Part shown: piece by piece, positions 8,460 through 18,160 of the stretch
Numbering within the stretch: the first letter of the stretch is position 1
Layout: each line of letters begins with the position of its first letter
Assembly: GCA_021927905.1 (NCBI GenBank)
Contig: BLLK01000012.1
Location: forward strand, 1-34,430
Source of the DNA: Chaetoceros tenuissimus
Taxonomy: Eukaryota; Bacillariophyta; Thalassiosirophyceae; Chaetocerotales; Chaetocerotaceae
Length of the DNA: 34,430 nt
Reading direction: 5' to 3'
Program-made: the position numbers and the translations under genes
The notes under the pieces: model-generated
Seen by the model: only the letters and a program-made list of their open reading frames with translations
Told to the model about the DNA's origin: nothing
The model's database searches: none

Positions 8460-10620
8460 GCAAACTTGGTTGATCCGATGGTACGTCTGACGGAATATCT
8501 GATGGCATCGATGACGGAAGCAAACTTGGTTGATCAGATGGAATGTCTGACGGAATATCTGATGGCATCGATGACGGAAGCAAACTTGGTTGATCAGATG
8601 GTATGTCTGACGGAATATCTGATGGCATCGATGACGGAAGCAAACTTGGTTGATCAGATTGTATGTCTGACGGAATATCTGATGGCATCGATGACGGAAG
8701 CAAACTTGGTTGATCAGATGGTACGTCTGACGGAATATCTGATGGCATCGATGACGGAAGCAAACTTGGTTGATCAGATGGAATGTCGCTCGGAATATCT
8801 GATGGCATCGATGACGGAAGCAAACTTGGTTGATCAGATGGAATGTCGCTCGGAATATCTGATGGCATCGATGACGGAAGCAAACTTGGTTGATCAGATG
8901 GAATGTCGCTCGGAATATCTGATGGCATCGATGACGGAAGCAAACTTGGTTGTGCAGATGGAATGTCGCTCGGAATATCTGATGGCATCGATGACGGAAG
9001 CAAACTTGGTTGAGCAGATGGTACGTCTGACGGAATATCTGATGGCATCGATGACGGAAGCAAACTTGGTTGATCAGATGGTACGTCTGACGGAATATCT
9101 GATGGCATCGATGACGGAAGCAAACTTGGTTGATCAGATGGTACGTCTGACGGAATATCTGATGGCATCGATGACGGAAGTGAAGATGGTTGATCAGATG
9201 GTATGCCTGACGGAATATCTGATGGCATCGATGACGGAAGCAAACTTGGTTGATCAGATGGTACGTCTGACGGAATATCTGATGGCATCGATGACGGAAG
9301 TGAAGATGGTTGATCAGATGGTACGTCTGACGGAATATCTGATGGCATCAATGACGGAAGCAAACTTGGTTGATCAGATGGTACGTCTGACGGAATATCT
9401 GATGGCATCGATGACGGAAGCAAACTTGGTTGATCAGATGGTATGTCTCACGGAATATCTGATGGCATCGATGACGGAAGCAAACTTGGTTGATCAGATG
9501 GAATGTCGCTCGGAATATCTGATGGCATCGATGACGGAAGCAAACTTGGTTGATCAGATGGAATGTCTGACGGAATATCTGATGGCATCGATGACGGAAG
9601 CAAACTTGGTTGATCAGATGGAATGTCGCTCGGAATATCTGATGGCATCGATGACGGAAGCAAACTTGGTTGTGCAGATGGAATGTCGCTCGGAATATCT
9701 GATGGCATCGATGACGGAAGCAAACTTGGTTGAGCAGATGGTACGTCTGACGGAATATCTGATGGCATCGATGACGGAAGCAAACTTGGTTGATCAGATG
9801 GAATGTCGCTCGGAATATCTGATGGCATCGATGACGGAAGCAAACTTGGTTGATCAGATGGAATGTCGCTCGGAATATCTGATGGCATCGATGACGGAAG
9901 CAAACTTGGTTGATCAGATGGAATGTCGCTCGGAATATCTGATGGCATCGATGACGGAAGCAAACTTGGTTGTGCAGATGGAATGTCGCTCGGAATATCT
10001 GATGGCATCGATGACGGAAGCAAACTTGGTTGAGCAGATGGTACGTCTGACGGAATATCTGATGGCATCGATGACGGAAGCAAACTTGGTTGATCAGATG
10101 GTACGTCTGACGGAATATCTGATGGCATCGATGACGGAAGCAAACTTGGTTGATCAGATGGTACGTCTGACGGAATATCTGATGGCGTCGATGACGGAAG
10201 CAAACTTGGTTGATCAGATGGAATGTCGCTCGGAATATCTGATGGCATCGATGACGGAAGCAAACTTGGTTGATCAGATGGAATGTCGCTCGGAATATCT
10301 GATGGCATCGATGACGGAAGCAAACTTGGTTGTGCAGATGGAATGTCGCTCGGAATATCTGATGGCATCGATGACGGAAGCAAACTTGGTTGAGCAGATG
10401 GTACGTCTGACGGAATATCTGATGGCATCGATGACGGAAGCAAACTTGGTTGATCAGATGGTACGTCTGACGGAATATCTGATGGCATCGATGACGGAAG
10501 CAAACTTGGTTGATCAGATGGAATGTCGCTCGGAATATCTGATGGCATCGATGACGGAAGCAAACTTGGTTGATCAGATGGACTCAATGAAGGTAGAGCA
10601 CTTGGCAAACTTGATGGAAG
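8460..10620 (-). repeat. 60-bp tandem array, about 36 units (20-residue repeats)
   Basis: The period is exactly 60 bp with very high identity between units. A few unit types can be told apart: with GTACGTCTGACGG, with GAATGTCGCTCGG, and versions where TGATC is TGTGC or TGAGC. The TGTGC unit is always followed directly by the TGAGC unit (four times). A block of seven units at 8761-9180 recurs at 9781-10200 with a single difference near 10187, showing multi-unit duplication. As the unit is a multiple of 3, the array also stays open on the plus strand. Confidence 0.95.
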
Positions 10621-13008
10621 CAAACTTGGTTGATCAGATGGTACGTCTGATGGACTTGAGCTTGGAAAGATCGAAGGAAGACGACTGGGTTCATTCGACG
10701 GCATAGAGCTCGGACCCAAAGAAGGCTCGCTGCTTGGACTAGACGAAGGAAGAACTGAGGGTTCCGAAGACGGGAGACGACTTGGTTGTGCAGATGGTGT
10801 TATCGATGGAAGAGTAGAAGGTTGTATGGAAGGTTCACCACTCGGAAACCTTGATGGCTCCAATGAAGGCAATTGGCTTAGTGAAGGAAAAATGCTTGGC
10901 TCTATGCTTGGTCTACTAGATGCAGAAGGAACAATAGATGGTTCTACAGACGGAATCATGGAGGGTTGACTGCTTGGAATAGACGAAGGTAAGCTACTTG
11001 GACTCAAAGATGGTTCTGCAGACGGAATCATCGAGGGTATAGATGACGGCAACAAACTTGGACTAGACGACGGAACAGAACTTGGTTGATCTGAAGGACT
11101 CAATGAAGGTAAGCTGCTAGGCAAGCTTGATGGACTTGAGCTTGGCTGATCAGAAGGACTGTCTGAAGGTAGATCTGATGGTATTGACGACGGAACAGAA
11201 CTTGGTTGATCTGAAGGACTCAATGAAGGTAAGCTGCTAGGCAAGCTTGATGGACTTGAGCTTGGCTGATCTGACGGACTGTCTGAAGGTAGATCTGATG
11301 GTATTGACGACGGAACAGAACTTGGTTGATCTGAAGGACTCAATGAAGGTAAGCTGCTAGGCAAGCTTGATGGACTTGAGCTTGGCTGATCTGAAGGACC
11401 GTCTGAAGGTAGATCTGATGGTATTGACGACGGAACAGAACTTGGTTGATCTGAAGGACTCAATGAAGGTAAGCTGCTAGGCTGAGAAGATGGACTTGAG
11501 CTTGGTTGATCTGAAGGACCGTCTGAAGGTAGATCTGATGGTATTGACGACGGAACAGAACTTGGTTGATCTGAAGGACTCAATGAAGGTAAGCTGCTAG
11601 GCTGAGAAGATGGACTTGAGCTCGGTTGATCTGAAGGACCGTCTGAAGGTAGATCTGATGGTATTGACGACGGAACAGAACTTGGTTGATCTGAAGGACT
11701 CAATGAAGGTAAGCTGCTAGGCTGAGAAGATGGACTTGAGCTTGGTTGATCTGAAGGACCGTCTGAAGGTAGATCTGATGGTATTGACGACGGAACAGAA
11801 CTTGGTTGATCTGAAGGACTCAATGAAGGTAAGCTGCTAGGCTGAGAAGATGGACTTGAGCTTGGCTGATCAGAAGGACTGTCTGAAGGTAGATCTGATG
11901 GTATTGACGACGGAACAGAACTTGGTTGATCTGAAGGACTCAATGAAGGTAAGCTGCTAGGCAAGCTTGATGGACTTGAGCTTGGCTGATCTGACGGACT
12001 GTCTGAAGGTAGATCTGATGGTATTGACGACGGAACAGAACTTGGTTGATCTGAAGGACTCAATGAAGGTAAGCTGCTAGGCAAGCTTGATGGACTTGAG
12101 CTTGGCTGATCAGAAGGACTGTCTGAAGGTAGATCTGATGGTATTGACGACGGAACAGAACTTGGTTGATCTGAAGGACTCAATGAAGGTAAGCTGCTAG
12201 GCAAGCTTGATGGACTTGAGCTTGGCTGATCTGACGGACTGTCTGAAGGTAGATCTGATGGTATTGACGACGGAACAGAACTTGGTTGATCTGAAGGACT
12301 CAATGAAGGTAAGCTGCTAGGCTGAGAAGATGGACTTGAGCTTGGCTGATCAGAAGGACTGTCTGAAGGTAGATCTGATGGTATTGACGACGGAACAGAA
12401 CTTGGTTGATCTGAAGGACTCAATGAAGGTAAGCTGCTAGGCTGAGAAGATGGACTTGAGCTTGGTTGATCTGAAGGACCGTCTGAAGGTAGATCTGATG
12501 GTATTGACGACGGAACAGAACTTGGTTGATCTGAAGGACTCAATGAAGGTAAGCTGCTAGGCTGAGAAGATGTATCTACAGACGGAATCATCGAAGGTTG
12601 AGATGATGGCAACAAACTCGGACTAGACGATGGTAAGCTGCTAGGCTGAGAAGATGGATCTACAGACGGAATCATCGAAGGTTGAGATGATGGTTGACTT
12701 GAAGGAATTAAACTTGGTTCGTTTGAAGGCATAGAGCTTGGATTAGACGAAGGTAATTTACTTGGTACTGACGAAGGTATGGTCGATGGAAACATTGAAG
12801 GTTCCTCACTTGTTTCTTCCAAAAGTCTTTCATATTGAAAATCTTTCTCTTTTTGTTGCAAATTGTTCTGCATATTTTTTTTATCCTTGTCTACAATAGG
12901 ATATTGCAAATTCTGTGCATATGAGTTCCATTTCGATGCTGTGATAGCCAGCACAGTTAATAACAAAATTCGTCTCGAACCATTGTTCGTTTTTTTTTCA
13001 TGCTCCAT
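9448..13008 (-). CDS. Uninterrupted 5' part of the Pro/Ser-repeat protein (1186 aa if the stop is real)
   Basis: This is the portion translated before the in-repeat TGA. It holds the signal peptide, an acidic linker (LLEETSEEPS), the 40-residue repeat array, a non-periodic Pro/Ser stretch (about 10680-11040 on the DNA) and roughly half of the 20-residue repeats. If the stop codon is genuine, the product would be a secreted, entirely repetitive protein lacking the Cys-rich C-terminal domain. Frequent Ser and Pro would favour an extended, heavily O-glycosylated or phosphorylated chain (inference). Confidence 0.7.
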   Translation of the reverse strand: MEHEKKTNNGSRRILLLTVLAITASKWNSYAQNLQYPIVDKDKKNMQNNLQQKEKDFQYERLLEETSEEPSMFPSTIPSSVPSKLPSSNPSSMPSNEPSLIPSSQPSSQPSMIPSVDPSSQPSSLPSSSPSLLPSSQPSMIPSVDTSSQPSSLPSLSPSDQPSSVPSSIPSDLPSDGPSDQPSSSPSSQPSSLPSLSPSDQPSSVPSSIPSDLPSDSPSDQPSSSPSSQPSSLPSLSPSDQPSSVPSSIPSDLPSDSPSDQPSSSPSSLPSSLPSLSPSDQPSSVPSSIPSDLPSDSPSDQPSSSPSSLPSSLPSLSPSDQPSSVPSSIPSDLPSDSPSDQPSSSPSSLPSSLPSLSPSDQPSSVPSSIPSDLPSDSPSDQPSSSPSSQPSSLPSLSPSDQPSSVPSSIPSDLPSDGPSDQPSSSPSSQPSSLPSLSPSDQPSSVPSSIPSDLPSDGPSDQPSSSPSSQPSSLPSLSPSDQPSSVPSSIPSDLPSDGPSDQPSSSPSSQPSSLPSLSPSDQPSSVPSSIPSDLPSDGPSDQPSSSPSSLPSSLPSLSPSDQPSSVPSSIPSDLPSDSPSDQPSSSPSSLPSSLPSLSPSDQPSSVPSSIPSDLPSDSPSDQPSSSPSSLPSSLPSLSPSDQPSSVPSSSPSLLPSSIPSMIPSAEPSLSPSSLPSSIPSSQPSMIPSVEPSIVPSASSRPSIEPSIFPSLSQLPSLEPSRFPSGEPSIQPSTLPSITPSAQPSRLPSSEPSVLPSSSPSSEPSLGPSSMPSNEPSRLPSIFPSSSPSDVPSDQPSLLPSSLPSALPSLSPSDQPSLLPSSMPSDIPSDIPSDQPSLLPSSMPSDIPSDVPSDQPSLLPSSMPSDIPSDVPSAQPSLLPSSMPSDIPSDIPSAQPSLLPSSMPSDIPSDIPSDQPSLLPSSMPSDIPSDIPSDQPSLLPSSTPSDIPSDVPSDQPSLLPSSMPSDIPSDVPSDQPSLLPSSMPSDIPSDVPSAQPSLLPSSMPSDIPSDIPSAQPSLLPSSMPSDIPSDIPSDQPSLLPSSMPSDIPSDIPSDQPSLLPSSMPSDIPSDIPSDQPSLLPSSMPSDIPSDVPSAQPSLLPSSMPSDIPSDIPSAQPSLLPSSMPSDIPSDIPSDQPSLLPSSMPSDIPSDIPSDQPSLLPSSMPSDIPSDIPSDQPSLLPSSMPSDIP
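11101..12540 (-). repeat. 120-bp tandem array, 12 units (40-residue repeats)
   Basis: The period is exactly 120 bp, encoding 40 residues of ten PSxx tetrapeptides, with the recurring segments SDQPSSVPSSIPSDLPSD and SPSS(Q/L)PSSLPSLSP. Units differ at a Gln/Leu site (GCTGAGAAGA versus GCAAGCTTGA on the plus strand) and in the junction (CAGAAGGACT, CTGACGGACT or CTGAAGGACC). The array shares tetrapeptides with the 60-bp array but amplified separately. Confidence 0.95.
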
Positions 13009-13962
13009 CTTGATTTACAACTGAACGAACTGTATTCTTTTTCAGGAAAAATAAATCTACACGCTGTGGTACAATCAATTCCGAGTCTATCTCTTTAAAT
13101 TTAGAGAGATGATTACTAAGTTGGCTAACACAATGGCTATGTGTTGAATAGAAGAAGTGGTTGCTTAGTAGTTATGTGTGTTATGTTTATCAGAAGATAT
13201 CAGAGGTTGGCTTCCTAGCTCCCGGAAAATAAGAGGTCATTTAGCTAAAAACCTCTGATTGACATCTTGTAGCGATGATATGGTCTTGTAATTAGCTAAA
13301 AACCGGAATCAGCGATTCATTCCCATTTGGTCAAACAAACGTTTTTTGTATTTCGTATTATGTTTGAAATTATTTTCTAAGTTATGGAGTGGTATTGTTC
13401 GTAAAACTGAATATTATCTTTGTTCCGTTTATTTTCATTGGTTTTGTTTTGGAAATTTTTGTTTTTGTTTTGGAAATGTGATACAAACAAAGTGACTCTA
13501 CCGATACATCTGAGTGAATATAATTCATCTACTGTTTCAAAGGCTTTGCACAGAAAGCAGAGCTATCGCATTTTTGTTTGTGTTTTGTATCATATAATCT
13601 ACACATGATATGTATTCCATGTTCATATTCTTGTCACTTGTTATATAGAACCTGTCCATGCAATCAATCATAGGTATCGAAAAAATACACAAAACATCAA
13701 TAGCAGAAAAAATAAAATGCTAAAGATGAATGGAAATTTCACCTAATAGATGTTGCACAATGAATACGCGAATACATACGACAATCGTCATGAGAATAAT
13801 TGACTTTAGATTCATTCATACCATAGGAAAGGTTTTTCATCATCTCTGTGTTTATTCTACTTCTTTTTATAACATTTATAAACTACGCATAACTATACTC
13901 TTGTTCATATCCTTCCCCACATGAGTATGCAGCATGAAAAGATCGCAAAAGCTTTTTTCAAA
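13009..13962. other. Intergenic region, no gene seen
   Basis: AT-rich sequence holding the presumed promoter and leader of the Pro/Ser-repeat gene at its left side and the 3' flank of the next gene at its right. Short repeats are visible: TTAGCTAAAAACC twice (about 13241 and 13293) and TTTTGTTTTGGAAAT twice (about 13445 and 13466). The short open frames look random. Confidence 0.5.
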
Positions 13963-15282
13963 TCAATACTGTCTTTGATAGATATGAGGAGACTGAGATC
14001 GTATATTATGTCGTGATCCAGTTGATGGATATTGCCCCATTCCATACTGGCTTCCCTGATTCATGTACGCCTTTCTAGTTGGAGAACTGTAGTGACTAGA
14101 ACCTCCTCCTCCTCTACTCATTGATCGTCCTCTATTTGCAGCATTATTCAGACTATAGTCCATACGAGACCCACCGCCACCATAACTGCTTCCACCATAT
14201 GCACTACCTTGACCGCTGAAAGATCCCAGTCTTTGTCTTGGACTGGAGCTGGACCTTTGATGAGTCATTATGATTTGACCAGGTGGTGAATCCATGTTTT
14301 GCATAGCATTCACACTACCAGTATGAGGGAGCCCAGTTCGGGGAGCTGAGAGAGAACGGTCTCTTGTGTAAGACATGTTACTGTATGGGTCTCTGCGATC
14401 CATGATTGATCCTCTCTGCTGCAAACTTCCACGTGCTGAATAGTCCAAGTTTGATGGATTGTAACTTATAGAGTCCTGTCCGTTGGGATTGATAACTCGA
14501 GGGATACCATTATTACGGCTAGAAGGACTCGAGAAACTATCGTTATAACTCGCAGGATGAGCTTGAGGGATTGCTTTCTCGCTTTTCTTCTGGTCCTTGT
14601 AAGGATCAGATGGAACACATTTCATGTATGTACGGAGAACGGCATCAGATTCAATTTGATACTTTCGTCGTCTTCTATCATACTTGAAACTCTGTGGAGC
14701 AATTTGTCCCTTTTTATTCGAAGAAATAGAGTTTTGTCGCTTCATTGGAAATGAGCTCTTCTTTTGAAGCTGAAGAACAGGCTTTTTGGTGGTATCAATT
14801 GGTAGATCAGTCTGCTTGGTCTTCACTTCCTCACCTGTCACCATTAGTGTCGCCTTCCCCAAAGTGAATGCTTCATTACCAAAAACAAGTGTGATAAGCA
14901 ATTCTACAGTCTGGCGTTTGTACTGATTCTGGAATTCATCTTGACCTGCAGTCTTGTCCTTATTTATCAACCCAGGTAATACAATGCGAGTAGGAGCCCC
15001 ATTACTATGTCTAGACTTTAGAGGAAACACTGCATTGTATCTGAAGTTCTCATCAACTTTCTTTGGTGACTCTAGAGCAGCACTGGACAGAAATGTTTCT
15101 GCTTGAAATCCAGTGCTAGGAACAATAGCAGAAATCACAATCTTGACTGTATCAAAGTCTGCCTTGGAGTTCCAATCCTTTCCTCTCTTCGCCTGTTCTT
15201 GCATTATGATACCTCGAAGGAATCCGACGGAAATAATCACATCCATGGACTCCGGTAAATCCTGCCCTCCATGAGAGAACAT
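13963..15282 (-). CDS. Hypothetical protein: possible C2-like N-terminus, disordered Gly/Ser/Arg/Tyr tail
   Basis: 439 residues, single exon. Residues 1-165 look like a folded beta-rich domain, with alternating hydrophobic strands (MDVIISVGFLRGI, VKIVISAIVP, RIVLPGL, VELLITLVFG, ATLMVTGEE) compatible with a C2/NT-C2-like sandwich. This is inference from pattern only. Residues 170-240 are basic. From about 240 to the end the chain is low-complexity, rich in Ser, Gly, Arg, Tyr and Gln, with repeated GGSSYGGGGS and RGRSMSRGGGG stretches typical of condensate-forming or RNA-associated tails. No signal peptide or membrane segment. The leader just upstream is AT-rich and the start is the first ATG of the frame. 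The family is not recognised. Confidence 0.75.
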   Translation of the reverse strand: MFSHGGQDLPESMDVIISVGFLRGIIMQEQAKRGKDWNSKADFDTVKIVISAIVPSTGFQAETFLSSAALESPKKVDENFRYNAVFPLKSRHSNGAPTRIVLPGLINKDKTAGQDEFQNQYKRQTVELLITLVFGNEAFTLGKATLMVTGEEVKTKQTDLPIDTTKKPVLQLQKKSSFPMKRQNSISSNKKGQIAPQSFKYDRRRRKYQIESDAVLRTYMKCVPSDPYKDQKKSEKAIPQAHPASYNDSFSSPSSRNNGIPRVINPNGQDSISYNPSNLDYSARGSLQQRGSIMDRRDPYSNMSYTRDRSLSAPRTGLPHTGSVNAMQNMDSPPGQIIMTHQRSSSSPRQRLGSFSGQGSAYGGSSYGGGGSRMDYSLNNAANRGRSMSRGGGGSSHYSSPTRKAYMNQGSQYGMGQYPSTGSRHNIRSQSPHIYQRQY

Positions 15283-15818
15283 CTTGTTTGATTTATATTC
15301 TTGGATGTGTGTATGCTATATATTCTGTTCTTTTGATAACTGGACGATCGTAATGATGAGTGTTCATTACAAATCTGAAAAAAGAACAAATTGTGAGCAC
15401 CATCTTTTCATTCTTGTTAAATACCCCTAAATTGAGAAAACATTAGGATCAAATGTAGCTAAACAGCTATTATGACAGTCGCAACGCATTCTTATGGCAC
15501 GAATTGATTCTCTCAACGGAAGCCGATGTCAACAGCCGTTTTTACTTAACGGTTATTATTTTAACACATTATTCGTTCATAGAAAAATAGGAGTAGTATT
15601 TTGAGTACGTAGCATTCACATACATGATTTTTTACCCTCGTTATCCATAGTTGCACCTATCATGAACATGATGTTTACTTTTGCACCTTTTCACGGTAAT
15701 TGAAACTTGATGGCTGAACAAATAAATAAACACTAAAAACAACAAAACCATTAATTGCATACTTTTGCAGTACAAATTCAAAATATAAGCTGTTTTTTTG
15801 TTATGTATATCTTTTTAT
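15283..15818. other. Intergenic region, no gene seen
   Basis: About 535 bp of AT-rich DNA between two genes on the same strand. It must hold the promoter of the 13963-15282 gene and the 3' end of the transporter gene. No structured element recognised. Confidence 0.5.
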
Positions 15819-16907
15819 TTATTTAAAAGCCAGGTAACACCAGAATATTCCTACAGCCATTGCAAGGAAGGAAGATACTAGACTCAATTTTTGTGGAAGA
15901 TCTGGTCTGTGCAAAATCTCTCCTGCCCTACGAGTCGATTCTCCAATCAAAGTGGTAGTAATAGACATAGCTCCCATTGTTCCTAGCGCATATGCAAGAA
16001 GGAAGGAGATACTTCCCTTCCAAGTTGCTACAGCAAGCGCAGGTGCCAATGAAGGAGCTCCATCCCAACTAAACCCGTGCAAAATCCCATTGAAAACAAC
16101 TGCACGCTTTTGAGCTGAATCCTCTCCTGCACTAATTCCTGATTCATCTTCATCATCCTCATTTTCAAATTCCCTAGCTTCTTTGATTCCCAATAAACCA
16201 ATAAAAATAAGCGACGCTCCTACTGCTACCTCCATTGCCGATGACGCTCCAATTAACATCCCCTTAACTGCAGGCATGGTTGCCACTCTATTTTTGAGTC
16301 CAAATGCTGTCAATCCAAGAATTGTTGCTGAAACTCCATGTCCCATACCCCACAACGCTCCAATTCTTCCAGCTCTATACCACTTTTGACCACAACATCT
16401 TGGCAAAAGAGCTGCAAGATGATCAGGACCTGCAATTATTTATAAAAGAGGATTAGCAATTACAAATATGAATTAACATGTAAAAAAAGAATCAAGATAT
16501 ATTGATGGTATATGTAAAATAATACTCTTGTCTCTAGTATAGAAATCTAAACCTGCAGAAACAAGATGATGCCAAAGATACAACAATTCACATCTCCCAA
16601 CAACACCTAACTCACCTGCAATAGCATGAAGAGCACCACCTAGGATCCCTCCTGAAACAACACCCATCAAAGCAGCAGCACCAGTTGCTGGCGCCATATT
16701 CAATTGAAGAGATTGTCTCTTGCCATCATTATTATTTCTAACTTGTTTTGAATGTATCGAGTGAAACAAATTTGATGATGCAGATGACCTTATATCATTG
16801 ATTTTAGGGGTATGAATTTGATTGATATTTGTATATGGCATCGATGGAGTGAATGCCATGGATGTTGACATGAGTGCCAGGAGACAGATTACGGATAGCT
16901 TTGACAT
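15819..16907 (-). CDS. Plastid NiCoT/UreH-like nickel/cobalt transporter, 300 aa, two exons
   Basis: Exon 1 is 16907-16616 and exon 2 is 16429-15819. Splicing a 186-bp intron gives an exact open frame of 300 residues. The N-terminus (MSKLSVICLLALMSTSMAFTP) is a signal peptide with a diatom AFxP cleavage motif, implying plastid import. The body has six or so hydrophobic segments. The family signature HAxxGPDHL (H94 to H101) lies in the first, GMGHG (H128) in the next, and LHGFSWDGAP (H215, D220) after an acidic Asp/Glu loop (about 176-200). HX4-5DH plus a second His motif are typical of NiCoT and UreH/RcnA metal permeases; plant homologues are chloroplast proteins. The substrate (Ni, Co or another metal) cannot be told from sequence. 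Confidence 0.82.
16430..16615 (-). other. Intron, 186 bp, in the transporter gene
   Basis: Donor GCAG|GTGAGTT and acceptor AATTGCAG|GTCCTG (minus strand). The junction completes the Gly of HAIAGPDHL, a conserved metal-transport motif, which strongly supports this splice. Reading through the intron would end the protein shortly after the first helix. Confidence 0.88.
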
Positions 16908-17470
16908 ATTTTTTTTTTTTTTTGAAATTCAATATTTGTACGAGTTTGTCGTCTGTTCAATATCAGTTTGTAAATGTTGTTTCTAGCTGATGAGTTGCAA
17001 GATATATTTCTTTCGAGTTACTGTAGCTACGTATGGTCTACTTGAAGCAAAATATTTTGCCAAAATTACAACACTGCTATGTTTTACAATAATATATTCA
17101 AAGTACAAGAAGTAGTGATGTCTTGCTTTCTCTCTCTTCTCTTTGTTGGCTGTGTGTGTCACAGATCTTCTTCCTCTTGGAACTACTGTGATAACTTGAA
17201 GAAAGACGCACGAAGTAGATGAGGGGTTGTGTTGATGGACCGGTCGAATGACAGACCAAAGATCTTATTGTAAATAGCTATCGTATAGCTACAAAAGGCA
17301 CGAAGCAAGTTCAAGGTGGAAGAGCAGCCAACACCTTGAACAGCAAAGAAGAAAAACACTCGAAGTAGAAGTTCATGTGATGCTGATACAAACACAAGTT
17401 TCATTCCAACTTTTATTCTCAAACACCAAATCTTGAGTCATAAGTCTATACTCACATATACACACCAATC
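16908..17470. promoter_or_regulatory. Divergent intergenic region (shared promoter space)
   Basis: About 560 bp separate the starts of two divergent genes, both encoding probable plastid proteins (transporter leftward, 17471 gene rightward). It contains CT-rich and TG-rich patches around 17120-17165. No specific binding site can be named; coregulation is speculation based on arrangement. Confidence 0.4.
16909..16923 (+). repeat. Homopolymer of 15 T (A15 in the transporter leader)
   Basis: On the coding strand, A15 followed by one T and one base immediately precedes the ATG at 16907. A-rich leaders favour initiation, but a run this long so close to the start is unusual and length-unstable. 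Confidence 0.8.
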
Positions 17471-18082
17471 ATGCTCGCGTACAACTTTTTATTACTCGCT
17501 TCGCTGCTCTCAATATCGTCGGCGTTTGCACCACATCACACATCTGCACTCAACACCATGCAACCAACACGTCAATTACCTCTCTTTGCAGAAACTGTAT
17601 CACAAGGAGACATTACAACAGCTGCAGATGACGATGAAGAGTGGGTAGAGGAAGAATACGAAGATCTTACTGAACAAGATTTCTATGGATCGGAATGGAA
17701 AGTAGGAACTTTAATGGATGGATCGAAAAAGATTGATGAGACTTGGTGTCGATGTGCTGTAAAGGATGGTCAATTCATTGCAATCTGGGGAGATGGAGCA
17801 GAAGGAAAGTGGGCATTTGATGCAGGTTCTCAATTTTTTAGCATCACCAAAGACTCATGGGGTGGATGGCTTGGAAAAAAGATTTGGGCAGGGACTGTAG
17901 ATGATTACTATTTTATGGATGGTACCGTTCGAGGATGGGGACCTATCAGTCCTGCTAGTGTCGTAGGACAGTGGCAAATGAAAAGGTTAGGTGTTGATCC
18001 AGAAGAAGCAGGATCTGCTCCTTGGTTCGAAACTGATGATGAAGATGACAAGAAGGAACAAGAGTCATCGGAAGAAGCTTAG
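17471..18082 (+). CDS. Plastid-targeted protein of unknown function, 203 aa
   Basis: The N-terminus (MLAYNFLLLASLLSISSAFAP) is a signal peptide ending in the SAFAP motif of diatom plastid presequences; a transit-like Ser/Thr/Gln stretch follows to about residue 40. A very acidic segment (DDDEEWVEEEYEDL, 53-66) precedes the mature body. The body is Trp/Gly-rich with repeated short motifs (EWKVGTLMDGS, AIWGDGAEGKWAF, SWGGWLGKKIWAG, GTVRGWGP, VGQWQMKRLGVDPEE), suggesting a compact beta-rich fold. The tail is acidic (ETDDEDDKKEQESSEE). I see no membrane helix in the mature part, so a stromal or lumenal soluble protein is likely. The family is not recognised. Its stop lies 78 bp from the convergent GH10 stop. 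Confidence 0.85.
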   Translation: MLAYNFLLLASLLSISSAFAPHHTSALNTMQPTRQLPLFAETVSQGDITTAADDDEEWVEEEYEDLTEQDFYGSEWKVGTLMDGSKKIDETWCRCAVKDGQFIAIWGDGAEGKWAFDAGSQFFSITKDSWGGWLGKKIWAGTVDDYYFMDGTVRGWGPISPASVVGQWQMKRLGVDPEEAGSAPWFETDDEDDKKEQESSEEA

Positions 18083-18160
18083 GAATAATTATTCTCTAGA
18101 GAAAAACATGTTGTTAAAGTTTAGGTTTTGAATATTTTTCCAAAAGTACTCATGTAGTCA

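Larger units (their letters stand above)
7384..13008 (-). pseudogene. Giant secreted Pro/Ser-repeat protein with Cys-rich C-terminus, disrupted as read
   Basis: The start at 13008 gives a basic N-terminus and a hydrophobic segment (RRILLLTVLAITA), i.e. a signal peptide, then a short charged linker. A long domain follows, made almost wholly of Pro-Ser tetrapeptides (PSxx). The 120-bp array encodes 40-residue units and the 60-bp array 20-residue units (PSLL-PSSM-PSDI-PSDV-PSDQ). The C-terminal region has at least 20 cysteines, including SCVQCNCG and CDACRQCMIDEC. A 56-bp intron (7880-7935) joins the last two coding parts in frame. Two lesions break the frame: a TGA at 9448-9450 (TCA Ser in neighbouring units) and a 14-bp deletion at about 8271/8272. 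Allowing for both, the frame closes exactly, with a full length near 1860 residues. The lesions may be real (pseudogene or null allele) or consensus errors in a repeat. Such proteins are thought to be extracellular matrix, adhesion or frustule-associated, but no function is shown here. Confidence 0.75.

Noticed and set aside
8460-10620. CRISPR-like or satellite array
   Set aside because: Units are directly adjacent with no unique spacers and encode Pro/Ser repeats continuous with a signal-peptide protein.
8274-10706. An 810-codon plus-strand open frame across the 60-bp array
   Set aside because: It exists only because the repeat unit is a multiple of 3 and lacks stops on this strand. The minus-strand gene has a signal peptide, Cys-rich domain and intron; this frame has none of these.
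17225-17250. tRNA-like GGTCGAATG and other T-loop look-alikes in intergenic DNA
   Set aside because: No matching acceptor, D or anticodon stems around them.
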